Below, in pieces: positions 1 to 7,446 of a stretch of 64,000 nt of DNA (the stretch's first letter is position 1; each line of letters opens with the position of its first letter). Made by a program: the position numbers and the translations under genes. The stretch comes from Shimazuella kribbensis DSM 45090. Its GTDB lineage: Bacteria; Bacillota; Bacilli; Thermoactinomycetales; Thermoactinomycetaceae. Where the stretch lies: contig NZ_ATZF01000005.1 of the NCBI RefSeq assembly GCF_000428065.1, positions 124,001-188,000 on the forward strand, given 5' to 3'. Under the pieces are notes generated by a model. The model saw nothing but the letters and a program-made list of their open reading frames with translations, had not been told where the DNA came from and did not search any database.

Positions 1-1
1 A

Positions 2-295
2 TTGGATAAAGTATCGATAATAAACAGAAGCTTCATTCGTTTGATTCTTGATAAAACTGCTATTCAAGATAAAGAAGATATGGAAGCTGTTATTAGAAAT
101 AGTAGTTTGGATTGGACAATTGTAAGGCCTCCATTTTTAACAAATGGTCCCCTGAAAAAGCAATATCGCACAGGAGATTCTGGGAATTTGAAATTAACTA
201 GCACGATTTCTCGAGCTGATCTAGCCGATTTTATGGTAGATCAAATAGTAGATACAAACCAAACAATTAAAAAGGCAATAGCCATACACTATTAA
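2..295 (+). CDS. NAD(P)H-binding oxidoreductase, C-terminal part (gene starts before the window)
   Basis: The reading frame is open to the left edge, so only the last ~97 residues are present. The motif DWTIVRPPFLTNGP followed by ISRADLADFMVDQI is the characteristic C-terminal half of the NmrA/atypical short-chain dehydrogenase family (YwnB-like NAD(P)H-binding proteins), where the RPP..L region closes the substrate side of a Rossmann fold. The N-terminal GxxGxxG nucleotide-binding loop would lie outside the window. It ends 22 nt before the monooxygenase start, so the two are probably co-transcribed. The precise substrate cannot be told. Confidence 0.8.
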   Translation: MDKVSIINRSFIRLILDKTAIQDKEDMEAVIRNSSLDWTIVRPPFLTNGPLKKQYRTGDSGNLKLTSTISRADLADFMVDQIVDTNQTIKKAIAIHY

Positions 296-317
296 AATAA
301 AAAAGGTGGAGTTTATA

Positions 318-611
318 ATGGTAGTAGAAATTATTCGATTAAACATAGAAAAAGAATCGTTGGAGAAATTCCAAAGTGCTTTTCAGGAAGTGGGTGGATT
401 TCTACAACGTTCCGAACATTGTTTATCCTTCGAAGTATTAAATGGAGTAGAGGAACCTAATCACTTCATCATTAAAAGCGAATGGGATTCATTAGAAGGA
501 CATCAAGCGTTTGAAACTGGACCAGATGCTAAGGATTTCTTTGCACTAGTAGAGCCGTTTTTCCCTGCGATTTTAGAAAAAAAGCATTATAACTATATTG
601 CTAAAGCCTGA
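318..611 (+). CDS. Antibiotic biosynthesis monooxygenase (ABM) domain protein, putative quinol monooxygenase
   Basis: A protein of 97 residues with the ABM ferredoxin-like fold pattern: MVVEIIRLNIEKESLEKFQ at the start, a central SFEVLNGVEEPNHFIIKSEWDS strand pair, and a C-terminal HQAF..FFALVEPFF segment. This is the YgiN-like family of small cofactor-free monooxygenases acting on quinols or similar compounds. The ATG at 318 is preferred because AAGGTGG lies about 8 nt upstream; an upstream in-frame GTG at 306 overlaps that ribosome binding site. It follows the NAD(P)H-binding gene closely, suggesting a small redox operon. Confidence 0.85.
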   Translation: MVVEIIRLNIEKESLEKFQSAFQEVGGFLQRSEHCLSFEVLNGVEEPNHFIIKSEWDSLEGHQAFETGPDAKDFFALVEPFFPAILEKKHYNYIAKA

Positions 612-674
612 TTGATCGAAGTAGGATGGCAAAGTCGAATGAAGAACGATTGAGATGAATCGATAAGAGTTGTG

Positions 675-872
675 ATTAAACGGTTATATCAATACAATCG
701 CCATTTGCTTTAGATGACGGCCTATCGTCATTTGGTAGACCCAAAATTTGCTCACTTTGTATCCAAGAAAAGAGCCAAGTGTACCATGCTTTAAAGTATT
801 TCTTTCAAGTGCAAGAAGTAGTGTAAGAGAAATCGCCTTCTCGAGTATAGTTTGAGAAGGTGATTTTTTGTG
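675..872 (+). repeat. R-repeat copy 1 (about 190 bp, ends in a terminator hairpin)
   Basis: Contains blocks that recur in four other places (about 4849, 7447, 9606 and 15028): TTTGGTAGACCCAAAATTT, then AGAGCCAAGTGTACCATG, then an AAGTATTTCTTTCAAG-type stretch, closing with an inverted repeat and T-run (CCTTCTC...GAGAAGG, then TTTTTT). The copies differ by point changes and indels but keep order and orientation. A 66-codon reading frame on the minus strand in this copy is not conserved between copies, so I do not call it a gene. Confidence 0.75.
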
Positions 873-973
873 TGATAAAAACATGAGTTATACATACAAG
901 TTCAAAAAGATTTTCGACCTTTATATATTTGATAGCTAAGATAGGTCATAAGTTGGTCTTTCTTTTATGATAT

Positions 974-1017
974 TTGACTTAACAAAGATTTAACACCGGT
1001 TTTGTTAAAGTAAGAAT
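974..1017 (+). promoter_or_regulatory. Promoter/operator of duplicated cassette, copy 1
   Basis: TTGACT at 974-979 is followed by two overlapping perfect inverted repeats: TTAACAAA (979-986) with TTTGTTAA (1001-1008), and TTTAACA (989-995) with TGTTAAA (1003-1009). A TAAGAAT sequence at 1011-1017 could be the -10, paired with TTTAACA as -35. The same arrangement precedes copy 2. The regulator that would bind is not identified; the dyad could serve a repressor or a MerR-like activator. Confidence 0.5.
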
Positions 1018-1060
1018 GCAAGAAAGCAAGGCAATTTCGATGTGGCCGGGAGGTTGTGAG

Positions 1061-1189
1061 ATGAGTAATTGTGCCAATGCCAATGAGTGTAAGTTTGAAA
1101 AATATCCGAAGTTCATGGGCTGTGTATTTTGTTATGTTTTCAGTTTAATGACTTGTGCAGTAAAAAGAGTGGCTAGATTTTTTAAATAA
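1061..1189 (+). CDS. Small Cys-rich protein of the duplicated cassette, copy 1
   Basis: A 42-residue protein starting ATG at 1061 with GGGAGG 7 nt upstream. It contains cysteines at positions 4, 10, 21, 24 and 32, including the pair CVFC, and ends with a basic KRVARFF tail. The near-identical copy at 2436 has Phe instead of Cys at position 32. Preservation of the frame in both copies supports a real gene. The paired cysteines and the neighbouring MerE-like gene suggest metal binding, but no family is recognised. Confidence 0.55.
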   Translation: MSNCANANECKFEKYPKFMGCVFCYVFSLMTCAVKRVARFFK

Positions 1190-1190
1190 A

Positions 1191-1298
1191 ATGGCGAGGT
1201 TGTTATCGAATAGTACTACTTCAATCTTAATTTGCGCCGCAGTTGTTCTTGTAATTGCATGCACTATTGTTTACTTTGTCAAAAGAAGAAAAGCATAG
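1191..1298 (+). CDS. Small membrane protein, copy 1, with altered start
   Basis: Copy 2 begins MSTTSILICAAVVLVIACT at 2585. In copy 1 a single G is missing (GAATAGTACT instead of GAATGAGTACT), which destroys that ATG. The deletion brings another ATG at 1191, one base after the stop of the previous gene, into the same frame, giving MARLLSNSTTSILIC..., 35 residues. Its former ribosome binding site is now coding sequence, so translation would depend on coupling to the upstream gene. It may equally be a dead gene. Confidence 0.4.
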   Translation: MARLLSNSTTSILICAAVVLVIACTIVYFVKRRKA

Positions 1299-1314
1299 GA
1301 TGGGGTGAGTTTCC

Positions 1315-1473
1315 ATGACAGAGGTTAAATCTAGTCATGCGAAGAAACGCGGAATAATTTGGATCGCTGCTTCATTTCTATTTTATCCATCGTTTGGATC
1401 ATTTTCGTCTTATCATCCAAATCAATCAGGAATGAATGCAATAGCTAATGCTATTTTAGAAGTTCTTCCATAA
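1315..1473 (+). pseudogene. Truncated MerE-like gene, copy 1
   Basis: The first 25 codons match the intact gene at 2691 (MTEVKSSHAKKRGIIWIAASFLF). The sequence then departs at the point where the intact copy has CPCHLP: here YPSFGSFSSYHPNQ follows and a stop comes after 52 codons. The metal-binding Cys-Pro-Cys and both further membrane segments are missing. This looks like replacement of the 3' part by unrelated DNA, not a simple frameshift. Confidence 0.65.
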
Positions 1474-1567
1474 TAATGAAGCAGATTGTTGAATCAAAGG
1501 TAGACGCGAGTAGCTTGTGAGAATGACACGTTTGTGATATCTCATTTTATATACGAGGTGAAGAACA

Positions 1568-2002
1568 ATAGATAAGCAAAATTATAAAAATCACGCTAGA
1601 ATGGTTCCTGGATTTCATTATGTTTTAGCCCCATTGGCTCTATTAACTACTCTTTCAGCTGTTGTTTATTGGGTGTTGTCTATGTTTGAGGAAGGATCTT
1701 TGTTCAGTTCATCACTGATCCTTCTTGTGGCACTGATCACGACCATTGGACTTTTTTTTACACGAATGTTTGCAACGACAGTACAGGATCGTGCGGTTCG
1801 AGCAGAAGAAAATCTACGCTATTACACCTTAACTGGAAATTTACTCGATGATCAGTTAACCATAAAACAAATTGTTGCCTTACGTTTTGCTTCAGATGAA
1901 GAATTTCCGGATTTGTGTAGAAAAACTGTCGAGGAAAATTTAACTCCTAAGGAAATCAAAAAATCGATTAAGACTTGGAAAGCAGATCATAATCGTGTGT
2001 AG
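1568..2002 (+). CDS. DUF6526 family membrane protein, probable ATA start
   Basis: The protein has an N-terminal motif QNYKNHARMVPGFHYVL typical of DUF6526 proteins, two membrane segments (about residues 18-38 and 47-66) and an acidic C-terminal cytoplasmic part with RVRAEENLRYYTLTG-like sequence. The first ATG is at 1601, but that would remove the conserved QNYKNHAR motif. GAGGTG at 1555-1560 points to the codon at 1568, which is ATA, giving 144 residues. Function of the family is unknown. It lies between the two copies of the duplicated cassette. Confidence 0.75.
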   Translation: MDKQNYKNHARMVPGFHYVLAPLALLTTLSAVVYWVLSMFEEGSLFSSSLILLVALITTIGLFFTRMFATTVQDRAVRAEENLRYYTLTGNLLDDQLTIKQIVALRFASDEEFPDLCRKTVEENLTPKEIKKSIKTWKADHNRV

Positions 2003-2349
2003 TAGAACAATGACAGGTGAAGAAAATTCTACTCACTTCTTCTTACTCCTACTACATTAAAATCACTTCTGAAACGGTACCGCTATCTATTTCGTTATAC
2101 ATATGGTTCTGAATTAATAGTTTCAGGAATGAACTAATTGGAGGTTGTGTCCATGATTTTTGCAGCTTATTGAAAAAAAGGTTGAAGATACATAATGAAG
2201 GTTATCATTGGACTCCATTCCTTACACACTGCCTACATTGTCTTGACATGGCTTATGACCACTCAAAATCTATCAACTGATTCTGTCACCTATTCGATTT
2301 AAGAAACAATGCCCAAGATAGGCCGCACATGTGTCTTTTTTATGATTTT

Positions 2350-2394
2350 TTGACTTAACAAAGATTTAACATCGGTTTTGTTAAAGTAAGAATG
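2350..2394 (+). promoter_or_regulatory. Promoter/operator of duplicated cassette, copy 2
   Basis: Same layout as at 974: TTGACT at 2350-2355, TTTAACA at 2365-2371 and TGTTAAA at 2379-2385 as a perfect inverted repeat, then TAAGAATG. Only the spacer differs between copies (ccggttt against tcggttt), which is consistent with selection on the dyad. Confidence 0.5.
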
Positions 2395-2435
2395 CAATGA
2401 GAAAGGCAATTCCGATGTGGCCAGGAGGTTGTGAG

Positions 2436-2564
2436 ATGAGTAATTGTGCCAATGCCAATGAGTGTAAGTTTGAAAAATATCCGAAGTTTATGGGCTGTGT
2501 ATTTTGTTATGTTTTCAGTTTAATGACTTTTGCAGTAAAAAGAGTGGCTAGATCATTTAAATAA
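2436..2564 (+). CDS. Small Cys-rich protein of the duplicated cassette, copy 2
   Basis: 42 residues, ATG at 2436 preceded by AGGAGG 7 nt upstream. Cysteines at 4, 10, 21 and 24 are shared with copy 1. The central stretch FMGCVFCYVFSLM is hydrophobic enough to touch the membrane. First gene of a three-gene cluster with the small membrane protein at 2585 and the MerE-like protein at 2691. Family not recognised; a metal-handling role is inferred from the cysteine pair and context. Confidence 0.6.
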   Translation: MSNCANANECKFEKYPKFMGCVFCYVFSLMTFAVKRVARSFK

Positions 2565-2584
2565 AATAGGGAGGTTGTTATCGA

Positions 2585-2674
2585 ATGAGTACTACTTCAA
2601 TCTTAATTTGCGCTGCAGTTGTCCTTGTAATTGCATGCACCATAGTTTACTTTGTCAAAAGAAGAAAAGCATAG
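2585..2674 (+). CDS. Single-span small membrane protein with Cys pair-like spacing
   Basis: 29 residues: a hydrophobic segment ILICAAVVLVIACTIVYFV followed by the positive anchor KRRKA. Two cysteines lie on the helix (residues 9 and 18). GGAGG precedes the ATG by 10 nt. Between the Cys-rich gene and the MerE-like gene with 16 nt to the latter, so co-translation is likely. No family recognised. Confidence 0.55.
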   Translation: MSTTSILICAAVVLVIACTIVYFVKRRKA

Positions 2675-2690
2675 AATGAGGTGAGTTTCC

Positions 2691-2951
2691 ATGACAGAGG
2701 TTGAATCTAGCCATGGGAAAAAACGCGGAATAATTTGGATCGCTGCTTCATTTCTATTTTGTCCATGTCATTTGCCATTTACATTAACGCTACTTCTTAC
2801 GATTTTGGGTGGAGGCACGATAGGCATTTTAGTCCGCAATAATATTATATTGGCGGGAATATTAGTGACGCTAATTTGGGCAGTTGGTACATGGTATGGA
2901 TTTCGTCAATTGAATAGGGCAACCTGCTCCATAAAACCTACTAAAAAGTAA
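2691..2951 (+). CDS. MerE-like small membrane transporter
   Basis: 86 residues with two to three membrane segments. The first carries FLFCPCHLPFTLTLLLTILG, closely resembling the CPCHLP motif in the first helix of MerE, a broad mercury/organomercury uptake protein of mer operons. The rest (GTIGILVRN..., TLIWAVGTWYGFRQLNRA) also follows the MerE hydropathy pattern. ATG with GAGG 9 nt upstream. No merA, merB or merR is visible nearby, so mercury transport is an inference from one motif; other soft metals are possible. A terminator follows at 2960. Confidence 0.6.
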   Translation: MTEVESSHGKKRGIIWIAASFLFCPCHLPFTLTLLLTILGGGTIGILVRNNIILAGILVTLIWAVGTWYGFRQLNRATCSIKPTKK

Positions 2952-2959
2952 TCTTTTGC

Positions 2960-2994
2960 AAACGTCGCAGTTGATGCGGCGTTTTGTGTTTTCA
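2960..2994 (+). terminator. Rho-independent terminator after the MerE-like cassette
   Basis: AACGTCGC pairs with GCGGCGTT across a GTTGAT-type loop, followed by TTGTGTTTTC. It separates the small-gene cassette from the two-component system. Confidence 0.7.
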
Positions 2995-3039
2995 TACTAT
3001 GTATACCACATTATAATGACTATGAAAGAGGTGATCATA

Positions 3040-3738
3040 ATCCGTATTTTGATTATTGAAGACGAAAAGGATCTTCTCGATGCGCTTGCAAAAGGATTAC
3101 GGCAGCAAGGTTATGCGGTAGACATTGCTGAAGATGGGCAGTTGGGAATGGAACTCGTTATGATCAACACATATGATTTGTTAATCTTGGACTTGAATTT
3201 ACCCACTATGGATGGTCTTGAGGTTTGCAGAGAGGTAAATGCGCTTCTGCCGCAGCTCCTGATCCTGATGTTAACTGCAAGAGATCAGCCTAATGATAAA
3301 ATCTTCGGATTGGATCAAGGCGCTGATGATTACATTGTCAAACCTTTTCATTTTGAAGAGCTGCTAGCTAGAATAAGAGCTTTATTTAGACGGGATATGA
3401 GAGGTAGAGATCCTCATTTACGATATGGAGAATTAATAATGGATACGATTGCAAAGGTGGTGTGGTGCGGTACGAAAAGGATTGGGCTAACAAAGAAGGA
3501 ATATGGAGTTTTAGAGTATTTCCTACGTAGACCCAATGAAACATTGTCAGCAGAGGAACTTTTGGAGCATGTATGGGATATGAATACAAATCCTTTTTCC
3601 TCAACAGTAAGAGTTCATATCAATTCTTTGCGTAAAAAACTAAAGAATGCGAACGATAGCGTTTATATTGAAACGGTGATTGGTGAGGGCTATAGACTTG
3701 GCAAACCAACTCTTCCTAATACAAATAAGGAGGGATAA
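3040..3738 (+). CDS. OmpR-family response regulator
   Basis: Receiver domain with the acidic pair ED near the start, the phosphorylated Asp in LLILDLNLP (residue 51 when counted from 3040), TAR and the K in DYIVKPF, then an OmpR-type winged helix ending VRVHINSLRKKL...GEGYRLG. About 232 residues, standard for the family. The family normally starts at MRILIIEDE; here the codon in front of RILIIEDE is ATC at 3040, 8 nt after GAGG. An ATG at 3022 and a GTG at 3031 are in frame but poorly spaced, so the start is uncertain. The gene lies directly before its kinase. Confidence 0.9.
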   Translation: MRILIIEDEKDLLDALAKGLRQQGYAVDIAEDGQLGMELVMINTYDLLILDLNLPTMDGLEVCREVNALLPQLLILMLTARDQPNDKIFGLDQGADDYIVKPFHFEELLARIRALFRRDMRGRDPHLRYGELIMDTIAKVVWCGTKRIGLTKKEYGVLEYFLRRPNETLSAEELLEHVWDMNTNPFSSTVRVHINSLRKKLKNANDSVYIETVIGEGYRLGKPTLPNTNKEG

Positions 3739-3742
3739 TCTG

Positions 3743-4807
3743 TTGAATGATTTTAAAGAGTCATCGTTCCGAAGTTTTTACATCAAAATGATGTTCTGGA
3801 TCATTACGATGTTTATTTTGCTATGTACATTTCTTGTCACTTTTATCAATGTGGTTGAGTTCATTTTTGATACAAAACAAACACTGCTCGTTTCGACGAT
3901 TGGTTTTGTTTTGACTATATTTATCGGTATTTATTGTATGTTCCAATTTATTCGTATGGCATTTCGCCCTTTAAAAGCAGTTGTTGACGCCACGTCGTCA
4001 ATCAATATTGAAACATTAGATACTCGTCTGGATATAAACCAGCCTTATGATGAATTGACTCAATTAGCACACTCCTTTAATACCATGCTTGATCGGATAG
4101 AGTCAGCGTTTTTACAGCAAAGTCACTTTATTGCAGATGCGGCGCATGAATTGCGTACACCTTTGGCTACCATTCGAACTCAAATAGAAGTTATTCAACT
4201 AAATCCGAAGGCAACCCTTTCTGAATACCAGTTAGCGTTTGCTTCCGTAGAAAGGGCGTTGCAACGTCTTGAACAATTGGTAACAGATCTGATCATTTTG
4301 ACAATGGGGAAAAAACAGCCGGTCACAGCGAGTATTTCTATTTTACCGATTGTAGAAGAAGCTTGGGAGATTGTGAAGCCTCTATCTGAAAAACAGAAAG
4401 TTTCTTTATTTATAAAAGGAGATCTCGATATTCAAGTAGTTGTTGATGAAGGACTCATGCTTCGGGTATTTATCAATATGCTGGAAAATGCAATAAGGTA
4501 TAATCGGGTTGGAGGAGAAATTACGATCGAAATGGTAAAGCAATCCCAACAAAATATAATTCGGATACATGATACAGGTATAGGTATTCAGGAACAGGAT
4601 AAAATGCGGATATTCGACCGCTTTTTTCGGGTGGATTCTTCTCGTTCTCGGCATAAAGGGGGCTCCGGGCTCGGACTGTCTATCGTAAGACACCTCATGG
4701 AGTTAAGCGAGGGGGAAGTATATCTGTTAGAAAGTTCTCCAGAAGGAAGTACGTTTGTATTGGATTTTCCACATGTCTATCAAGTTCAGAGAAAAGGCTC
4801 TCCATAA
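3743..4807 (+). CDS. Sensor histidine kinase (HAMP-HisKA-HATPase)
   Basis: 354 residues from a TTG at 3743, chosen because AAGGAGGG sits 8 nt upstream. Two membrane helices (about 16-40 and 48-70) with almost no extracytoplasmic loop, a HAMP domain (about 71-125), H-box HELRTPLATI with His near residue 135, N-box NMLENAIRYN, G1 DTGIGI and G2 GGSGLGLSIV. All catalytic boxes are intact. The very short external loop argues for sensing in the membrane or via a partner. It starts 4 nt after the regulator stop, so the pair is an operon. The stimulus is unknown. Confidence 0.9.
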   Translation: MNDFKESSFRSFYIKMMFWIITMFILLCTFLVTFINVVEFIFDTKQTLLVSTIGFVLTIFIGIYCMFQFIRMAFRPLKAVVDATSSINIETLDTRLDINQPYDELTQLAHSFNTMLDRIESAFLQQSHFIADAAHELRTPLATIRTQIEVIQLNPKATLSEYQLAFASVERALQRLEQLVTDLIILTMGKKQPVTASISILPIVEEAWEIVKPLSEKQKVSLFIKGDLDIQVVVDEGLMLRVFINMLENAIRYNRVGGEITIEMVKQSQQNIIRIHDTGIGIQEQDKMRIFDRFFRVDSSRSRHKGGSGLGLSIVRHLMELSEGEVYLLESSPEGSTFVLDFPHVYQVQRKGSP

Positions 4808-4848
4808 AACAAACAATATGTAACTATATCTTTTGTGTTCACTAGTTG

Positions 4849-4922
4849 AAGCATTTCTTTCAAGTGAAAGAAGTGGTGTAAAAAGAGATCACCTTCTCAA
4901 TTTTTTGAGAAGGCTTTTTTGA
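4849..4922 (+). terminator. Terminator built from partial R-repeat copy 2
   Basis: CCTTCTCAA (4892-4900) pairs with TTGAGAAGG (4905-4913), followed by CTTTTTT. The preceding AAGCATTTCTTTCAAGTGAAAG is the 3' block of the R-repeat seen at 675, 7447, 9606 and 15028. It serves the kinase operon as terminator. Confidence 0.75.
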
Positions 4923-5095
4923 TTGTTATCTTTTCTCATATATTTCGATTGAGGCTTAGGGACTCAACGAAATATATGATATAGCTTGAAGGTTAGTGGC
5001 TTATTCGTCTCGATATACTTTCCCAATAACTTATCACGTATGATTCATGCTAATATCGTTTATATAATTAAACCATTAAACTAAAGGAACTGAAT

Positions 5096-5437
5096 ATGGA
5101 TAAACAAGAAGGTTTAAATAGGTTAGTTCAAGAATTCAGCGAATGCCAAAAAGTACTAACTGCGATTGGGGATGAAACACGTCAATCCATTATAATTGCT
5201 CTAATTGAATGTGGTTGTGAACAAGGTATTAGGGTTGGTGAGATTACAAAAAAGACACACTTATCACGCCCAGCAGTATCTCACCACTTAAAAGTGTTGA
5301 AAGATGCCAATATCATCGAAGTAAAACGAGAAGGTACAAAGAACTACTATTCTTTAACTGGAACAAATAGTGCCATCTTTAAAGTGAAACGGCTCTTCGA
5401 TAACATTGAATCATTTATAACCGAAAGTTCAAGATGA
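5096..5437 (+). CDS. ArsR-family winged-helix repressor
   Basis: 113 residues. The helix-turn-helix TKKTHLSRPAVSHHLKVLKDANIIEVKREGTKNYYSL is a textbook ArsR/SmtB domain. I see no CxC metal-binding cluster typical of ArsR or CadC; the cysteines at CQKVL and ECGCEQG are placed differently, so the inducer is unclear. ATG at 5096 with AAAGGAA 8 nt before. It precedes the aldo/keto reductase by about 70 nt and may control it. Confidence 0.85.
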   Translation: MDKQEGLNRLVQEFSECQKVLTAIGDETRQSIIIALIECGCEQGIRVGEITKKTHLSRPAVSHHLKVLKDANIIEVKREGTKNYYSLTGTNSAIFKVKRLFDNIESFITESSR

Positions 5438-5509
5438 TTCTTCTGTTGATCAGACAAGAAAATCAAAAGTCTTCTTTTTGAGATAAAGCAAATAGAGAAA
5501 GGTGATATT

Positions 5510-6508
5510 GTGGTTATACAGGAAGCATCATTCAAGTTGCGAAAGATGGGAAATTCTGATCTAGTACTCTCTCCGCTCGGTCTGGGCTGTTGGCAATTTA
5601 GTAATGGAAATGGGATAGTAGGAAAGTTTTGGCCTGTGCTTGCGCAGGAAGATGTGTTTCAAATAGTTCGGATAAGTTTACAAGGAGGTATTAATTGGTT
5701 CGATACTGCAGAAGTGTATGGTAAAGGGCAATCGGAACAAATGCTTGCAAAAGCTTTAAAAGAAGTAGGAAGTTTAGCAGATAAAGCACATATCGCAACG
5801 AAATGGTGGCCTATCTTTCGTACTGCTAGCAGTATTTCAAACACAATAGAAGAGCGGATGCAAATGCTTGATCATCGGACTATACATCTTCATCAAATTC
5901 ACCAGCCTTATTCTTTTTCTTCAGTAGCAAGCCAGATGAAAGAGATGGCAAAATTGGTTAAACAGGGAAAAATTAAGAATATAGGAGTGAGTAATTTTTC
6001 AGCAAAGAAAATGCGCGAAGCAGATCGTGTGTTGCGAGAAAACGGATTACGACTAGTATCGAATCAAGTGAAATATAACTTACTGGATCGAAGAATAGAA
6101 CAAAATGGTGTTTTGGATACAGCAAAAGAGCTTGGTGTTGCAATTATTGCTTGGTCCCCACTCGAGCAAGGTATTTTAAGTGGGAAATTTCACAAAAATC
6201 CCGCGCTTGTGAAGTCTATTAATGGCCCGCGTAAATGGGCATCAGCATTCCGGCCATCAGGTTTGCAAAGGTCAAAAACCCTTATAGATGCACTCGAACA
6301 TTTGGCTCAAAAATATAATGCATCTCCCACACAGATTACACTAAATTGGATGATTCATGCAAATGGTGAAACTGTATTTGCTATTCCTGGAGCATCGAAA
6401 ATTTATCATGCTGAGGAAAACGTTAAGGCGATGAGCTTTACTTTGAAACCTGAAGAGATTGATATGATTGATTCAATCTCACTGGAAGTATTGAAATCGA
6501 AAAGATAA
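5510..6508 (+). CDS. Aldo/keto reductase
   Basis: 332 residues, NADPH-dependent (beta/alpha)8-barrel oxidoreductase. The catalytic tetrad is visible: Asp65 and Tyr70 in WFDTAEVYGKG, Lys98 in HIATKWW, His131 in LHQIHQP. The C-terminal IPGASK motif binds the cofactor 2'-phosphate side. GTG start at 5510 with AGAAAGGTGA upstream. Closest in layout to the YccK/YhdN-type reductases of Bacillus; the substrate is unknown. The preceding ArsR gene is a candidate regulator. Confidence 0.9.
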   Translation: MVIQEASFKLRKMGNSDLVLSPLGLGCWQFSNGNGIVGKFWPVLAQEDVFQIVRISLQGGINWFDTAEVYGKGQSEQMLAKALKEVGSLADKAHIATKWWPIFRTASSISNTIEERMQMLDHRTIHLHQIHQPYSFSSVASQMKEMAKLVKQGKIKNIGVSNFSAKKMREADRVLRENGLRLVSNQVKYNLLDRRIEQNGVLDTAKELGVAIIAWSPLEQGILSGKFHKNPALVKSINGPRKWASAFRPSGLQRSKTLIDALEHLAQKYNASPTQITLNWMIHANGETVFAIPGASKIYHAEENVKAMSFTLKPEEIDMIDSISLEVLKSKR

Positions 6509-6815
6509 TCAATTATTAGATGATAAGCTTGTTGAGCCATTTCTATATCTGTACTCCTCGTCTCCCGATCGTGGAAATGGTGTAATTTTTGTTGCAGAGC
6601 TCAAGGAATAAAAAGCTTGTTTCTCTTTATCCTCTATTCCGTCAACTTTAGGGTATTTTGCATTATTTTCTGATTATAATTATTTCTATGTTTCCCCTTG
6701 TCTTCTTAAGCCTTATTCCTATGGGTAGAATAGAGAAATAGATTCATATTTACAAGAATAAATAATTTTCATATAATTCTGTATGTATTAAAAATAGAAT
6801 AAATGAAAGAAGGTC
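6509..6815. other. Intergenic region, no gene seen
   Basis: About 300 AT-rich bases. Apart from the region just upstream of the secreted-protein gene, which could hold its promoter, I see no reading frame, hairpin with T-run or repeat that I can support. Confidence 0.5.
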
Positions 6816-7325
6816 ATGAAGATAAAAAAAGAAATACGAGTATTTTTTGCGTTTCTATTTGCTGCTGGCTTACTATTTTCTGTAATTCATGTAAACATCG
6901 CTTCTGCTGCTCAATCATCAAACCGATCAAAATCAAATGAACAACTGTTAGAAGAGACAAAACAAGATGCATCAGAAGGAAAAGTTATCAATAGTAGATT
7001 TGGAATTGGCAGTGAAAAAGACGCCATTACAAACGAATATGGGAAACCAGGACCGAAAAGCACATCTGACTTTCTCGACTATCCTAAAAGACATGTTTCT
7101 TTTGAGCTTGAAAATAAAAGAGTAGTCTGGATTATTACCAAAGATCCAAACTTATTAAAAGTAAAACAATCTGAAGTAGAAAAGGTTTTTGGAGAACCAG
7201 ATCATGTTGGAATTGCTGCGGGACATGTATATTGGAACTACAAAATTGGGAATTACGAAGTAATCTTTAATTGGCAAAATGTAGATCCAGATGTTGGAAA
7301 ACTACTTGATGTGACTGTTCGATAA
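6816..7325 (+). CDS. YjgB-like secreted protein (DUF4309)
   Basis: 169 residues with a signal peptide (basic start, hydrophobic stretch to about residue 27, likely cleavage after IASA). The mature part has the DUF4309 pattern: FGIGSEKDAITNEYGKP, a VSFEL..RVVWI strand pair and EVEKVFGEPDH, as in B. subtilis YjgB, which is an exported protein of unknown function. The ATG at 6816 lies only 2 nt from AAGAAGG, while the ATA at 6822, two codons later, has the ideal 8 nt spacing and would give KKEIRVFF as signal start. A related but broken lipoprotein lies at 50461. Confidence 0.8.
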   Translation: MKIKKEIRVFFAFLFAAGLLFSVIHVNIASAAQSSNRSKSNEQLLEETKQDASEGKVINSRFGIGSEKDAITNEYGKPGPKSTSDFLDYPKRHVSFELENKRVVWIITKDPNLLKVKQSEVEKVFGEPDHVGIAAGHVYWNYKIGNYEVIFNWQNVDPDVGKLLDVTVR

Positions 7326-7446
7326 AGGAAATAGAATGCTCACAGACGGTTAATAAAAAAACCTAAAAGAATGGATGGTATCTTCAACAGGGTGTCAGGG
7401 TATGTTGGCGATTCTTCGTTAAAGTAACTCTTTAATTCATTTCCCA

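Larger units (their letters stand above)
945..1372 (+). repeat. Direct duplication, copy 1 (small metal-type cassette)
   Basis: This stretch is repeated with few changes at about 2318-2763. The shared part runs from the TTTTTTATGATTTTTTGACTT-like promoter through three tiny reading frames to the codons for IIWIAASFLF of the MerE-like gene, where similarity stops abruptly. Copy 1 carries a lost start codon and a truncated last gene, so it appears to be the decaying copy. Confidence 0.85.
2318..2763 (+). repeat. Direct duplication, copy 2 (intact cassette)
   Basis: This is the second copy of the block at 945-1372, about 1.37 kb downstream in the same orientation. Here all three small genes keep their starts and ribosome binding sites. 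The DUF6526 gene lies between the copies, so this is a dispersed direct duplication that could recombine and delete the intervening DNA. Confidence 0.85.

Noticed and set aside
684-884. 66-codon minus-strand frame in R-repeat copy 1
   Set aside because: The frame is broken or different in the other copies, so it is a by-product of the repeat.
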